A DNA stretch of 25,727 bases from Candidatus Jordarchaeum madagascarense (GTDB lineage Archaea; Asgardarchaeota; Jordiarchaeia; Jordiarchaeales; Jordiarchaeaceae): contig DXJA01000239.1 of NCBI GenBank assembly GCA_019056875.1, positions 1-25,727 on the forward strand, written 5' to 3'. Position numbers and translations under genes: made by a program. Shown one piece after another: positions 7,571 to 16,099 of this stretch (the stretch's first letter is position 1; each line of letters opens with the position of its first letter). The notes below the pieces were generated by a model. It saw only the letters and a program-made list of their open reading frames with translations. It was not told the origin of the DNA and did no database searches.

Positions 7571-8794
7571 TTGAGCGAAGCTGAGATAGAGTTAACAGGA
7601 CACATAATTGACTCGATGATACTTCCCAAAGTGTTCGGAGCAGTTTACGATCTAAACGGTGAATTCGAGGTTCTCGAATTCAGAATTGGAAAAACAAAAA
7701 ACGATTACTCTTACACCCGTATGCGTATTATAGGAAAAAACCGAAATCACCTCGACACAATTCTGGCGGAACTTCAAAAACTAGGTGCGGTAGTAACCGA
7801 AAAGGCGGTAGACGCAGAACTGGTTCCAGCCCTGGCTGATGGAGTACTCCCCGACGACTTCTACTCAACAACCAACCATCCAACCTTCATTATGATAAAT
7901 GGTGAATGGGTAAAGGCGGAAAACCAAGAGATGGACAAAGTAATCGTGATACGAGATGGAAAACCTTACAGCATTCCTATGAGGAAGGTGAAGAAAGGGG
8001 AACTGGTCGTTATAGGAAACAAGGGAATAAAGGTTACACTGCCAGAACGGTCCCGGGAGAAAGAGGTTTTCAGTTTTATGAGTAGTACCACGTCGTCGGA
8101 AAAACCCACTCTTTCTCTTACCCGCATGATAGCTAAGGAGATGTTCGAGCTCAGGAAAAAAGGCGGAAAAATTGTGGTGGTTCCAGGTCCTGCAGTCATC
8201 CATGCAGGAGCAGCACCTGCACTATCAGAACTGATAAGGATGGGCTACGTTCAGGCACTCTTATCAGGAAACGCAGTAGCAGTACACGACGTAGAGAACA
8301 GTATGTATGGAACAAGCTTGGGAATGGATTTGAAGACACTTGAAAACTATGAGGGGGGACATCGTCACCACCTAAGGGCTATAAACGTAATCAGAAAGGC
8401 GGGTTCGCTTCGAGAAGCAGTAGAGATGGGGGTTATAAAAAGCGGAATCATTTATGAATGTGTCAGGAACAATGTGGACTTGGTGCTGACGGGGTCAATA
8501 AGAGATGATGGCCCAGTACCAGATGTTATCACCGATGTTATGGAAGCACAAGACGCAATGAGAAAAGCACTAAAAAACGCCGACCTAGTACTTATGCTCG
8601 CAACCACACTTCACTCCATCGCAGTGGGAAACATGCTCCCATCAACAGTTAAAACAATCTGCGTGGACATAAACCCTGCAGTAGTTACCAAACTAACAGA
8701 TCGAGGAACCTACGCCATAGGAATTATAAGCGATATTGGAGCCTTCTTACCAAGACTATTACAAGAACTATGGCAGATAGAAGGAACTGTCTAA
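7571..8794 (+). CDS. TIGR00300 / LOR-SDH domain protein, ornithine cyclodeaminase-like
   Basis: 407 residues that match the TIGR00300 family throughout. The N-terminal LOR/SDH conserved domain (E-L-T-G-H-I-I-D-S through the repeated-loop segment, about 1-110) is followed by a Rossmann-type catalytic region with V-P-G-P-A-V-I-H-A-G, G-N-A-V-A-V-H-D, G-G-H-R-H-H, L-T-G-S-I-R-D-D-G-P-V-P-D-V and V-D-I-N-P-A-V-V. Family members in methanogens (MMP1218 type) and the C-terminal half of cyanobacterial AgrE/ArgZ are ornithine cyclodeaminases that make proline with bound NAD. I infer the same activity here. The start is TTG at 7571, with AAGGA about eight bases upstream. A small unknown gene follows four nucleotides after the stop. 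Confidence 0.85.
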   Translation: MSEAEIELTGHIIDSMILPKVFGAVYDLNGEFEVLEFRIGKTKNDYSYTRMRIIGKNRNHLDTILAELQKLGAVVTEKAVDAELVPALADGVLPDDFYSTTNHPTFIMINGEWVKAENQEMDKVIVIRDGKPYSIPMRKVKKGELVVIGNKGIKVTLPERSREKEVFSFMSSTTSSEKPTLSLTRMIAKEMFELRKKGGKIVVVPGPAVIHAGAAPALSELIRMGYVQALLSGNAVAVHDVENSMYGTSLGMDLKTLENYEGGHRHHLRAINVIRKAGSLREAVEMGVIKSGIIYECVRNNVDLVLTGSIRDDGPVPDVITDVMEAQDAMRKALKNADLVLMLATTLHSIAVGNMLPSTVKTICVDINPAVVTKLTDRGTYAIGIISDIGAFLPRLLQELWQIEGTV

Positions 8795-8798
8795 AGAT

Positions 8799-9155
8799 AT
8801 GGAAAAACAAAAAAACAGGATATTAGAAAAGTTAAACCTCCAACAAAAGAAGAAAATGGGTGACCACGCGTACATGAGTGAAATAGTAAATTCTACCGAA
8901 ATTGTCGAAAAAAAGAAGGAAATAATTCCGGGATTAGCAAAAAAGTTTGTAATATCGGAAGAAAAGGCTGAAAAGTTTCTCAAACTAGCCATAGAAGATT
9001 GTGCAAGGTCAAAATATAGACTGAAAATAAACGAGGACACAATCTCAGGACCGCCAGACAAAATAAAAGAAATGATAAAAGAAATAGCAGAATGGACAGA
9101 CGACGAATTTGATCAGGAAGACTTTGAAATAATAGGCTACTGTAAGAACATATAA
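8799..9155 (+). CDS. Small uncharacterised charged protein
   Basis: 118 residues, rich in Lys and Glu and predicted mostly helical, with no membrane segment or known motif that I recognise. The first ATG (8799) lies four bases after the TIGR00300 stop, so the two genes are probably co-transcribed. An internal ATG at 8856 (M-G-D-H-A-Y) is an alternative start, because the preceding residues are low-complexity K/Q/N. The C-terminal part (about 50-118) has regularly spaced helices and a single Cys near the end. Codons end mostly in A, like the end of the upstream gene, which supports it being real coding sequence. Function unknown; it may be a partner of the TIGR00300 enzyme. Confidence 0.6.
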   Translation: MEKQKNRILEKLNLQQKKKMGDHAYMSEIVNSTEIVEKKKEIIPGLAKKFVISEEKAEKFLKLAIEDCARSKYRLKINEDTISGPPDKIKEMIKEIAEWTDDEFDQEDFEIIGYCKNI

Positions 9156-9203
9156 TCAGTAAAGATAGATATTAATCCAAGACTCTATTAGCTACGCACT
9201 ACC

Positions 9204-10574
9204 TTAGCTTAGTATATTATCTATTAATTGTTCTATATGCTCATCAAGGGCCTTTTCCAGCTTTGATGCGGTTTTCTTATTTAATGCTCTGATCCCCGGA
9301 ATGTACTTGTTTTTGAAAAGAGAAAGTGATTTTTCTAAATCTATTCTAACCCACTCTTCCTCGACATTAACCACTCCCTCTTTACCTAACTCCACAAAGG
9401 GCTCTACATCGAATGAACCGTCAATTGGAAGGAAGTAATAATTATAAACCAAATTAGACAGGTCTTTCAAGGTAAAACTAGGCTTTTCGGGAGCTACCAC
9501 CATTTCAAGAACCTGAGAAACCAACTCAATAAACAATTTCATCCTCTTGTAAATCTCCTTAACATCCTTCTTAGTAAAAACAACTACGGGTGGAACCTCT
9601 TCAACAGCCTCAACCTCAGGTTCCTCAACAGTAACCTCCTCAGTAACCAAACTCTCAACCGGTTCAGCAGTCACAGGCTCCTCAACAGCCTCAACCTCAG
9701 GCTCCTCAAACACTCTAACCACTGGCCTCTTAACCTCAGGCTCCTCAAACACTTCGGCTGTTTTAGCCACAGGTTCTACGGTAACTATTTCTTCTGTAGG
9801 TTTAGCTTCCATAGTGGGCTCTGTTATCTTGCTTGTTTCTTCTATTTCCTCTATTGCTGTTGGGGTCACTATTGTACTTACTGCTTCTCGTATGAAGTAG
9901 TCATCTTGTATAGCACCAACTATGAGCCCTTGGTCTAATATGTAGTTTAATCTTTGTTTAACTTCTTGTTCAGGGATGCCTAATACTGAGGAAATCTGTA
10001 TGAGGCTCAGTTTATCATACTCTTTAATGTAAGTTGCGAGAGCAATATCAGTAGTCTCTAATTCGAGTTTAGGCACAGCTTCGGTCGTTTCAGCTGTTAC
10101 TTCTTCCTCTTCAATTTCCTCGTAATCGGGTAGCTTTGGTTTAGCCGCTACTTCAGGAACACTTTTTTCACCAGTAAGGGTATTAATTTTCGTGTGAATT
10201 TGGTTAACCTTTTGCCTTAACTCGTCGGCCCTATCTTTATCCACACGCTCGATTTCTTTAAGAAACATGTTCATAAGCATCAAAATACGGTTCATGTTCA
10301 AACTGTACTTGCCACGTAAGTAAATAATTCCCGCACCGTTCTCCAATTCCTCAACGAATTCCTTGTCCATACCGCTAACATCTATGTGATGACTATCACG
10401 AATATCCCGGAAGAATTCCTGTCTCGCAAAACCACTGTCCTTATAGTCATTTACCACATTAAAAACCAATTGAATAAGCTTATCACTATTTAAAGATAAT
10501 AATCTGAACCGTTGCCTACTTTGAGTAAAATGAGGTTCCTCAATGAAAGCCACAAAATCAGCTCCACTAACCAC
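9204..10574 (-). CDS. Acidic protein with winged-helix segment and Glu/Pro/Val repeats
   Basis: 456 residues. The N-terminal globular part (about 1-140) is not recognised. Residues about 175-235 look like a PCI-type or winged helix-turn-helix unit (Y-D-K-L-S-L-I-Q-I-S-S-V-L-G-I-P-E-Q-E-V). Residues about 240-340 are a low-complexity linker of repeated V-F-E-E-P-E-V and E-A-V-E-E units. A helical domain ends the protein. A 22-nt DNA unit repeats exactly with a 39-nt period (9693-9714 and 9732-9753), with a weaker copy at 9611-9629, so the linker has grown by duplication. The GTG start at 10574 is uncertain, because a TATA-like stretch lies directly in front of it. It converges with the small gene at 8799 and has a large spacer to the gelsolin gene. 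It may be an adaptor with two folded ends on a flexible arm. Confidence 0.6.
   Translation of the reverse strand: MVSGADFVAFIEEPHFTQSRQRFRLLSLNSDKLIQLVFNVVNDYKDSGFARQEFFRDIRDSHHIDVSGMDKEFVEELENGAGIIYLRGKYSLNMNRILMLMNMFLKEIERVDKDRADELRQKVNQIHTKINTLTGEKSVPEVAAKPKLPDYEEIEEEEVTAETTEAVPKLELETTDIALATYIKEYDKLSLIQISSVLGIPEQEVKQRLNYILDQGLIVGAIQDDYFIREAVSTIVTPTAIEEIEETSKITEPTMEAKPTEEIVTVEPVAKTAEVFEEPEVKRPVVRVFEEPEVEAVEEPVTAEPVESLVTEEVTVEEPEVEAVEEVPPVVVFTKKDVKEIYKRMKLFIELVSQVLEMVVAPEKPSFTLKDLSNLVYNYYFLPIDGSFDVEPFVELGKEGVVNVEEEWVRIDLEKSLSLFKNKYIPGIRALNKKTASKLEKALDEHIEQLIDNILS
9611..9753. repeat. Imperfect in-frame direct repeats
   Basis: Three copies of a unit reading AACCTCAGGCTCCTCAA on the plus strand start at 9611, 9693 and 9732. 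The last two are identical over 22 nt and offset by 39 nt (13 codons). They encode the Glu/Pro/Val linker of the surrounding minus-strand gene and keep its frame. Confidence 0.75.
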
Positions 10575-11053
10575 ACTATAATAAATATTGGCAATCGGAG
10601 AATAATAAAACTTTTCTTTGAAAGACAGTCACCTACATAAAAATATTTCAAATCGGAATATAAAGTAAAGCAACTAGTTCTTAAAATTTGAAGGATTCGA
10701 TAAAGTAAGAGAGAATAGCTGAAATAACAAAACAAACTACATAAAAAGGGTCAAAATTTTAAAAAAATCAGTAGCCACAAGTTGCCAATACTCCCCTAAA
10801 AGGGTCAACCCGACATCTGCGATCGCTACGGCCTTCCTCAAAAGTTTAATGACGCCCTTCTCCTTAAACACAATAACTTCATCAAATGCCTGAAACGCGT
10901 TTTTGAACTAGCATCTAAATCAGCATAATTGCGGATTTTTCATTAAACTTTAGAGTAGAAAAACCAGTTATTCAATCCCTGTGATTGAAATAAATTAATA
11001 TAACGTAGTTCCAATAATATAAATCATACAAATAAAAACAGGAGGTTAACCTC
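10575..11053. other. Intergenic region, 479 nt, with a possible minus-strand mini-ORF
   Basis: Spacer between the divergent acidic-protein and gelsolin genes. Plus-strand TATA-like stretches at 10991-11004 and 11014-11024 could serve the gelsolin gene; the first fits better, because it leaves the ribosome site at 11041-11046 inside the transcript. On the minus strand a frame is open from about 10907 to a TAG at 10737-10739. From a GTG at 10871 it would encode 44 residues with a protein-like pattern (K-E-K-G-V-I-K-L-L-R-K-A-V-A, then a hydrophobic end). It has no clear ribosome site and could be a gene remnant. No RNA gene was recognised. Confidence 0.3.
11042..11053. promoter_or_regulatory. 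Perfect palindrome covering the gelsolin ribosome site
   Basis: GAGGTTAACCTC is a perfect 12-bp palindrome that contains the Shine-Dalgarno AGGAGG of the gelsolin gene and touches its TTG start at 11054. It could form a small 4-bp hairpin with a TTAA loop or bind a dimeric regulator. Function is inferred from position only. Confidence 0.4.
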
Positions 11054-11659
11054 TTGGCAAAAATCTACATGATCAGGGAAGGCGATTACGAGCAGATCGA
11101 GCAGCCCGTATTTTCAACCGGAGACACCTATTTTGTAGACGCAGGAGATAGAATTTGGATCTGGCTCGGCTCCAAAACCACAGTGGATGAAAAGTTTGCG
11201 GGAGCATTCATAAGCGACTTACTAGATAGAGAGCGCCGTGGCGAACCTGACGTGGAGACCATTGAAGAGGGACAGGAACCCATAGAATTCAGAAGAGCAG
11301 TAGGCGGCATGCGCATAGTTGACAAGGATCTTGCTAAATCCATACTAAAAAAAGTGGATAAAAAAACGCATCCAAATGTCATGTACCGGGTTTCGGGAGA
11401 AGAGTTCGAAACACTTGAAGACGTGCAGTTCATTCAAGTTCCTCTATCAAAAGATTCTCTGGACTCTGAAGATGTCTTCCTAATAGATACTTACGAGAAA
11501 GTGTATATTTGGCAAGGCAAAGACTGTAGTGTTCGAGAGAAAGTGGTTGGTGGAAGACTGGCCAGAAAGTTTGATGTGGAACGTGTTGGTGCACAAGAAG
11601 AAATATTTGTTGAAGAAGGCAACGAGCCGGCAGAATTGAAAAAGCTTTTAGGTCTCTAG
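11054..11659 (+). CDS. Two-repeat gelsolin-like protein
   Basis: 201 residues with two gelsolin-type repeats, about 8-80 and about 125-200. Both share the layout D-x-Y/F-x-[IV]-D-x-x-x-x-[IV]-[YW]-[IV]-W-x-G, then a helix with E-K-x-x-G, then an acidic E-E-G-x-E-P end. The first repeat has the G-D pair (G23-D24) and a downstream Glu (about E46), matching the positions used for Ca2+ in gelsolin domains. Gelsolins sever or cap actin filaments; two-domain forms are known from Asgard archaea. There is no signal peptide, so it should act in the cytoplasm. The start is TTG, with AGGAGG just upstream inside a palindrome. A T-rich terminator follows, so it is probably a single-gene unit. Actin binding is inferred. 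Confidence 0.8.
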   Translation: MAKIYMIREGDYEQIEQPVFSTGDTYFVDAGDRIWIWLGSKTTVDEKFAGAFISDLLDRERRGEPDVETIEEGQEPIEFRRAVGGMRIVDKDLAKSILKKVDKKTHPNVMYRVSGEEFETLEDVQFIQVPLSKDSLDSEDVFLIDTYEKVYIWQGKDCSVREKVVGGRLARKFDVERVGAQEEIFVEEGNEPAELKKLLGL

Positions 11660-11665
11660 CTCCGG

Positions 11666-11701
11666 TTTCCTTTTTTTAATAATTTTCTACTTTTTCTTTT
11701 T
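11666..11701 (+). terminator. T-rich archaeal-type terminator after the gelsolin gene
   Basis: Several runs of T (seven, four, five and four) begin seven bases after the TAG at 11657-11659, without a strong hairpin, as is typical of archaeal termination. This separates the gelsolin gene from the glp operon. Confidence 0.5.
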
Positions 11702-11770
11702 CGCTTGGATGAAATATTTTTATAGTATAACCCTTCTGGTTTGAGGGCTAGTCTTATTAAGATATTTCGA

Positions 11771-11822
11771 GTATATTATGGATTGTTTTTATTTCTTGGA
11801 AGTTTGGAAGAGGTGTTTATGA
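11771..11822 (+). promoter_or_regulatory. Probable glp operon promoter and ribosome site
   Basis: A TATA-like GTATATTATG at 11771-11780 would place transcription start near 11800. AGGTG at 11811-11815 gives a Shine-Dalgarno seven bases before the glpK ATG at 11823. An earlier AT-rich box at 11713-11727 is a second candidate. There is no obvious operator. Confidence 0.4.
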
Positions 11823-13358
11823 ATGCAGGTGTTAGCGGCTATAGATGCGGGCACTATTGGTTGCCGCACCATAATTTTTAATGAAAATGGAAGAGAGCTA
11901 GCAAGGGATTATGAAGAGTATCAAAGCATTTATCCTCGCCCAGCGTGGGTTGAACAAGACGCATGGGAGTGGTGGAGGGCTGTCTGCAATACCTCAAAGA
12001 GAGCCGTTGAAAAAGCAAGCATTAGTTCCGGGGATATAGTGGGCATAAGCGTTACTAATCAGCGTGAGACAACAGTTCCGGTTGATGAGGATGGAAATCC
12101 TTTAAGAAACGCTATTGTTTGGCAGGATCGTAGAACGGTTAAACAGTGTGACGAGATAAGACAGAAAGTTGGTGTGGATGAGGTTTATCGAATCGCGGGT
12201 CTAACTATTGATCCCTACTTTTCAGCTCCCAAGATTCTTTGGATAAAGGAGAACGAACCCAAAGTTTTTAATTCCACTTACAAATTCATGCTGGTTCATG
12301 ATTTCATCGAAATGAAGTTGTCAAACGAGTTCATAACAGACTGGTCAAACGCGTCCAGAACCCTGCTTTTCGACGTCGAAAAGTTCAGCTGGTCTGAGAA
12401 AATCTGTAACGCTTTGGAAATTCCACCTGAAAAATTGGTTAAAACCCATGCCTCAGGCGAAAAAATCGGGGAAGTAACTGCCAGTGCAGCAAGAGAAACT
12501 GGTTTTGCAGAGGGAACACCAGTAGTTGCCGGGGGTGGAGATCAGCAGTGTGGAGCTTTAGGAGTGGGTGTAATAAAGCCAGGTAGAATTAAGGCAACCA
12601 TGGGTACCGGAACATTTCTACTGGCTTACACGGACAAGCCTAAACGTGACCCCAAGAAGCGTGTACTATTTAGCTGTCACGCTGATCCCGGTAAATGGGT
12701 TGTTGAGGCCAGCATATTCACAACGGGCAGTGTCTACAGGTGGTTCAGAGACCAATTAGGACACCCAGAAAAGAGCGTAGCAGAAATCCTGGGAAAAGAT
12801 CCTTACGAAATTCTATGCGATGTAGCAGAACAAGCACCTCCAGGCTCTGGAGGAGTACTCTTACTACCCCATTTCGTTGGAGCAGGAGCCCCCTACTGGG
12901 ATCCAGATGCTCGGGGCGTGATAATGGGCTTAGCCCTAGGTCACACCAGAGCACATCTTATTAGAGCCATAATGGAAGGAGCCTGCTTTGAGGTGCGTAA
13001 GAACATTGAAGTAATGAAGGAACTGGGACTGGAATTCAAGGAGGTTCGAATCACAGGAGGAGCAACCCGAAGCCCATTATGGAACCAGATTCAGACAGAC
13101 ATTTACAATATTCCGGTAGCAAGGGGGCAGGTTGAAGAAGCCACCTCATTAGGCGCCGCCATTTTAGCAGGTGTAGGAGTTGGAGTCTACGAGAGTGTTT
13201 CAGACGCGGCGGAAACTATGGTGCAGATAGGTGAGCGAAGAAAACCGGATAAAAATAATCGAGAGGTTTACGACAAGCTATATAAAGTGCACAACGATGT
13301 TTACATGGCGTTAAAGGGTAAGGGTGTTTACGCGAATCTTTCAGAATTTTCTGTGTAG
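11823..13358 (+). CDS. glpK: Glycerol kinase-like FGGY kinase
   Basis: FGGY-family sugar/polyol kinase of 511 residues, close to the usual size for glycerol kinase. It converts glycerol and ATP to sn-glycerol-3-phosphate in the cytoplasm. The glycerol-contacting residues of GlpK are present: Q-R-E-T (R81, E82), D-P-Y-F (Y132) and G-D-Q-Q (D240, Q241). So are Y-P-R-P-x-W-V-E, A-I-V-W-Q-x-R-R-T, N-A-S-R-T-L-L-F and the ATP-site stretches M-G-T-G-T-F and I-T-G-G-A-T-R-S. Two features deviate from bacterial GlpK: D-A-G-T-I-G-C-R at the N-terminus instead of D-Q-G-T-T-S-S-R, and a central part nearer to xylulokinase-type relatives. Its place at the head of glpABC supports the glycerol role. The glpA start follows eight bases after its stop. 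Confidence 0.9.
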   Translation: MQVLAAIDAGTIGCRTIIFNENGRELARDYEEYQSIYPRPAWVEQDAWEWWRAVCNTSKRAVEKASISSGDIVGISVTNQRETTVPVDEDGNPLRNAIVWQDRRTVKQCDEIRQKVGVDEVYRIAGLTIDPYFSAPKILWIKENEPKVFNSTYKFMLVHDFIEMKLSNEFITDWSNASRTLLFDVEKFSWSEKICNALEIPPEKLVKTHASGEKIGEVTASAARETGFAEGTPVVAGGGDQQCGALGVGVIKPGRIKATMGTGTFLLAYTDKPKRDPKKRVLFSCHADPGKWVVEASIFTTGSVYRWFRDQLGHPEKSVAEILGKDPYEILCDVAEQAPPGSGGVLLLPHFVGAGAPYWDPDARGVIMGLALGHTRAHLIRAIMEGACFEVRKNIEVMKELGLEFKEVRITGGATRSPLWNQIQTDIYNIPVARGQVEEATSLGAAILAGVGVGVYESVSDAAETMVQIGERRKPDKNNREVYDKLYKVHNDVYMALKGKGVYANLSEFSV

Positions 13359-13366
13359 CGATTACC

Positions 13367-14941
13367 ATGTCAAAATTTGATGTAATTATAATAGGTGGCG
13401 GCGTAGTAGGAAGCGGTGTTCTAAGAGACCTCTCACTCAGAGGAGTCCACACCCTACTTATTGAGAGAGGCGACTTTGCCTCAGAGACTTCAGGCAAAAA
13501 CCATGGGCTCCTACACAGTGGAGCACGATACGTCGTTAGTGATCCTGAGTCAGCGCGGGAATGCGCTGAGGAAAACATTATTCTCAAAAAAATTGCCTGG
13601 CACACCATAGAAGATACTGGTGGTCTCTTCGTAGCAACAGAAGAAAAGGATCTCGAATACTTGGATTCCTTCCTTAAAGGTTGTAATAAAAACAGGGTGG
13701 AGCATAGAGAGATAACAGTCGAGGAAGCCCTGGAAAGAGAACCCTTTCTGAAACCCAGTATTAAAGCCGCAGTCTGGGTTAACGACGCCTCCATAGATCC
13801 TTTTCTACTTGTGGTATCTAATGTCTTATCTGCTTTGCAGAACGGAGCAGAAGTATTTACTTACACTACTGCTAGACCAATAGTAGAAGACGGAGCAGTT
13901 TTAGGCGTTGAAACAATAAGAAACGGAAAGAATGAAAAATACTTCTCGGAAATAGTGGTTAATGCCACCGGAGCGTGGGCGGGTAAAGTCGCAAAGCAAG
14001 CAGGAATAGAGCTGAATATAAGACCGAACAAGGGTACCCTAGTGGTTCTCAATAACCGGGTAACAAACCATGTGATAAATCATCTCCGCCCACCATCTGA
14101 CGGAGATATAATTGTTCCCCATTATTCTACCATGATTTTGGGAACCACCTCAACCTATGTTGAAGAACCAGATAAAATCCTTCCAGAGAAATGGGAAGTC
14201 GAAAAAATCATGAGAGAAGGATGGGAGATGCTCCCTATTGTTGCAGACTCCAGAATTTTAAGAGCCTTCTCTGGGGTGCGGCCTCTTTTTGGTGAAGGTT
14301 CAGGTCGTACAGCCACTCGGGGAATCTTGTTAGTAGACCATGAGGAGGAAGGAGTGGCGGGATTCGTGACCATTTTGGGCGGTAAACTCATTACATATAG
14401 ATTTATGGCTGAGCGGGTGTCGGATCTAGTTTGCAAGAAGCTGGGAGTTACAGCCAAGTGTAGAACAGCTGATGAGCCACTGCCTGGAAGCGAGGGTGAG
14501 CCCCCATCGCTGGAAGAAGTCCAGAAGCGTTTTCAGGTTAACCCTTTAACCGCTAACGAAATCCGAGCCAAATATGGAACTCTCTCACTGAGAATGCCTC
14601 AGAAAGAGGGGCTAATATGTGAGTGTAGTCTCGTTTCAAGAGCCGAGATAATTCATTGCTTTAAAGAACTCCTCGCTAAAAATCTGAGAGATGTCAAAAA
14701 GCGCACTAGGCTGGGCATGGGAACCTGCCAAGGCCAATTCTGTATACACCGAGCCGCAGAAGTAATGGTTGAGGACCTCAACTTCTCAGCACCAGAGGCT
14801 TTAAACTCGCTGACTGAGTTTCTAGACGAGCAGTGGAAAATCTCCCACATACTTGAAGGGGAACAACTCCGACAACTCATGTTTGCCAAGGTCATGTTTG
14901 AGATGGTGGGAAACATTAGACACCGAGGTGAAAGCAAGTGA
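13367..14941 (+). CDS. glpA: Anaerobic glycerol-3-phosphate dehydrogenase subunit A
   Basis: FAD-dependent enzyme of 524 residues that oxidises glycerol-3-phosphate to dihydroxyacetone phosphate. The dinucleotide motif G-G-G-V-V-G-S-G is at about 10-17, then G-D-F-A-S-E-T-S-G-K-N-H-G-L-L-H-S-G-A-R, typical of the GlpA/GlpD family. The C-terminal part carries a BFD-like [2Fe-2S] domain with C418-x-C420 and C454-x4-C459, which separates GlpA from the aerobic GlpD. The stop overlaps the GTG start of glpB (GTGA), indicating translational coupling. Start ATG at 13367. It should work as a membrane-associated complex with GlpB and GlpC. Confidence 0.93.
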   Translation: MSKFDVIIIGGGVVGSGVLRDLSLRGVHTLLIERGDFASETSGKNHGLLHSGARYVVSDPESARECAEENIILKKIAWHTIEDTGGLFVATEEKDLEYLDSFLKGCNKNRVEHREITVEEALEREPFLKPSIKAAVWVNDASIDPFLLVVSNVLSALQNGAEVFTYTTARPIVEDGAVLGVETIRNGKNEKYFSEIVVNATGAWAGKVAKQAGIELNIRPNKGTLVVLNNRVTNHVINHLRPPSDGDIIVPHYSTMILGTTSTYVEEPDKILPEKWEVEKIMREGWEMLPIVADSRILRAFSGVRPLFGEGSGRTATRGILLVDHEEEGVAGFVTILGGKLITYRFMAERVSDLVCKKLGVTAKCRTADEPLPGSEGEPPSLEEVQKRFQVNPLTANEIRAKYGTLSLRMPQKEGLICECSLVSRAEIIHCFKELLAKNLRDVKKRTRLGMGTCQGQFCIHRAAEVMVEDLNFSAPEALNSLTEFLDEQWKISHILEGEQLRQLMFAKVMFEMVGNIRHRGESK

Positions 14942-16098
14942 TAGATGTTGATGTGCTTGTAATTGGCGGCGGCATGGCCGGATTAGTGGCTGCCAGAAAA
15001 ACCAGCGAAACTAACCTCTCAACTATGGTGATTGCAACCGGTTTAGGCAGCACCATACTTTCATCAGGCACCATAGACCTGCTGGGATACCTTGACGATG
15101 AGGAAGTTAAAAAACCACTGGAGAAGCTAAACCAATTTATTAGCCGGAACCCCACTCATCCATACGCTATTATTGGTAGAGAAAGAATTTTGGAAGCTTT
15201 TGAGAATTTTAAAGAAAAATACAGTTCATTCATCAAATACGAAGGCAATTTAGAAACAAACGAGACACTCCTAACTCCACTTGGACTTTTTAAACCCACC
15301 AGTTTAGCCCAGTCCAGCATGATAGAAAGCACAAAAGAGAATCTAGAAAACTCCAAGGTGCTTGTAATTGGTTTTCGCAACCTAATAAACCACGTTCCAG
15401 CCCTAATCGCCCACTCACTAAAAGAGAATTGGGGAATAGACGCAGATTACATAAAACTTGAGGGAAATGAAACTCAGCCTATTCAACTAGCAATATTACT
15501 AGAGTCCCACAGCGACGAGATAACCAAAAGGCTGAACGATCTTAATCCAGGAGATTATGATTACTTAGCTTTCCCCCCAGTTCTCGGAATAAGACATACA
15601 ACAGAGATCTTATCCGAATTAGAGAACAATTTAGGAGCAAAAGTTTTTGAAACCATGTCCTTTCCACCATCTGTCCCCGGACTAAGACTACAACAGCTAC
15701 TAGAACAACCCTGTACACAGAACGGTGTCGAAATCAGACTCGGATGGCACGCAACAGAAATAAAGACCACAAAACAAGGCTGCCAGACCAATATTATAGA
15801 GAATGACACCAAACGTGAAATCTCATCCAAAGCAATCATAATAGCCACGGGACAAATAATGAGAGACGAAATCAGCGTAAACGGCGAAAAAAACTTCCAA
15901 GACACCATCAATGCACAAATGTTCCACTATCTGAAAACAGACAGCGAATTAAGACTTGTCAGCAACGGGAAAAGCTTTGAAAATATTTTTGTTGCCGGCT
16001 CAGCCCTTTCAGAAAGAAACATGATAGGATTGGGGACATCCCTAACAACGGGATACGCCTCAGCCTTGAAGGTGATAAAATATCTAAAGGAGAATTAA
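14938..16098 (+). CDS. glpB: Anaerobic glycerol-3-phosphate dehydrogenase subunit B
   Basis: Flavoprotein of 386 residues. The FAD-binding motif V-I-G-G-G-M-A-G is near residues 8-15. GlpB hallmarks follow: S-S-G-T-I-D-L-L-G, T-P-L-G-L-F-K-P-T, F-P-P-V-L-G, S-V-P-G-L-R-L-Q-Q-L-L, and a C-terminal G-L-G-T-S-L-T-T-G-Y-A. GlpB passes electrons from GlpA towards GlpC. It starts with GTG overlapping the glpA stop and ends one base before the ATG of glpC, with AAAGGAG (16086-16092) inside its end serving glpC. Its wobble positions from about 15,240 on are almost all A or C. Confidence 0.9.
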   Translation: MIDVDVLVIGGGMAGLVAARKTSETNLSTMVIATGLGSTILSSGTIDLLGYLDDEEVKKPLEKLNQFISRNPTHPYAIIGRERILEAFENFKEKYSSFIKYEGNLETNETLLTPLGLFKPTSLAQSSMIESTKENLENSKVLVIGFRNLINHVPALIAHSLKENWGIDADYIKLEGNETQPIQLAILLESHSDEITKRLNDLNPGDYDYLAFPPVLGIRHTTEILSELENNLGAKVFETMSFPPSVPGLRLQQLLEQPCTQNGVEIRLGWHATEIKTTKQGCQTNIIENDTKREISSKAIIIATGQIMRDEISVNGEKNFQDTINAQMFHYLKTDSELRLVSNGKSFENIFVAGSALSERNMIGLGTSLTTGYASALKVIKYLKEN

Positions 16099-16099
16099 A

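Noticed and set aside
7482..7574. Thirty-codon frame whose stop overlaps the TTG of the TIGR00300 gene
   Set aside because: No ribosome site and no recognisable sequence pattern; the overlap alone is weak evidence.
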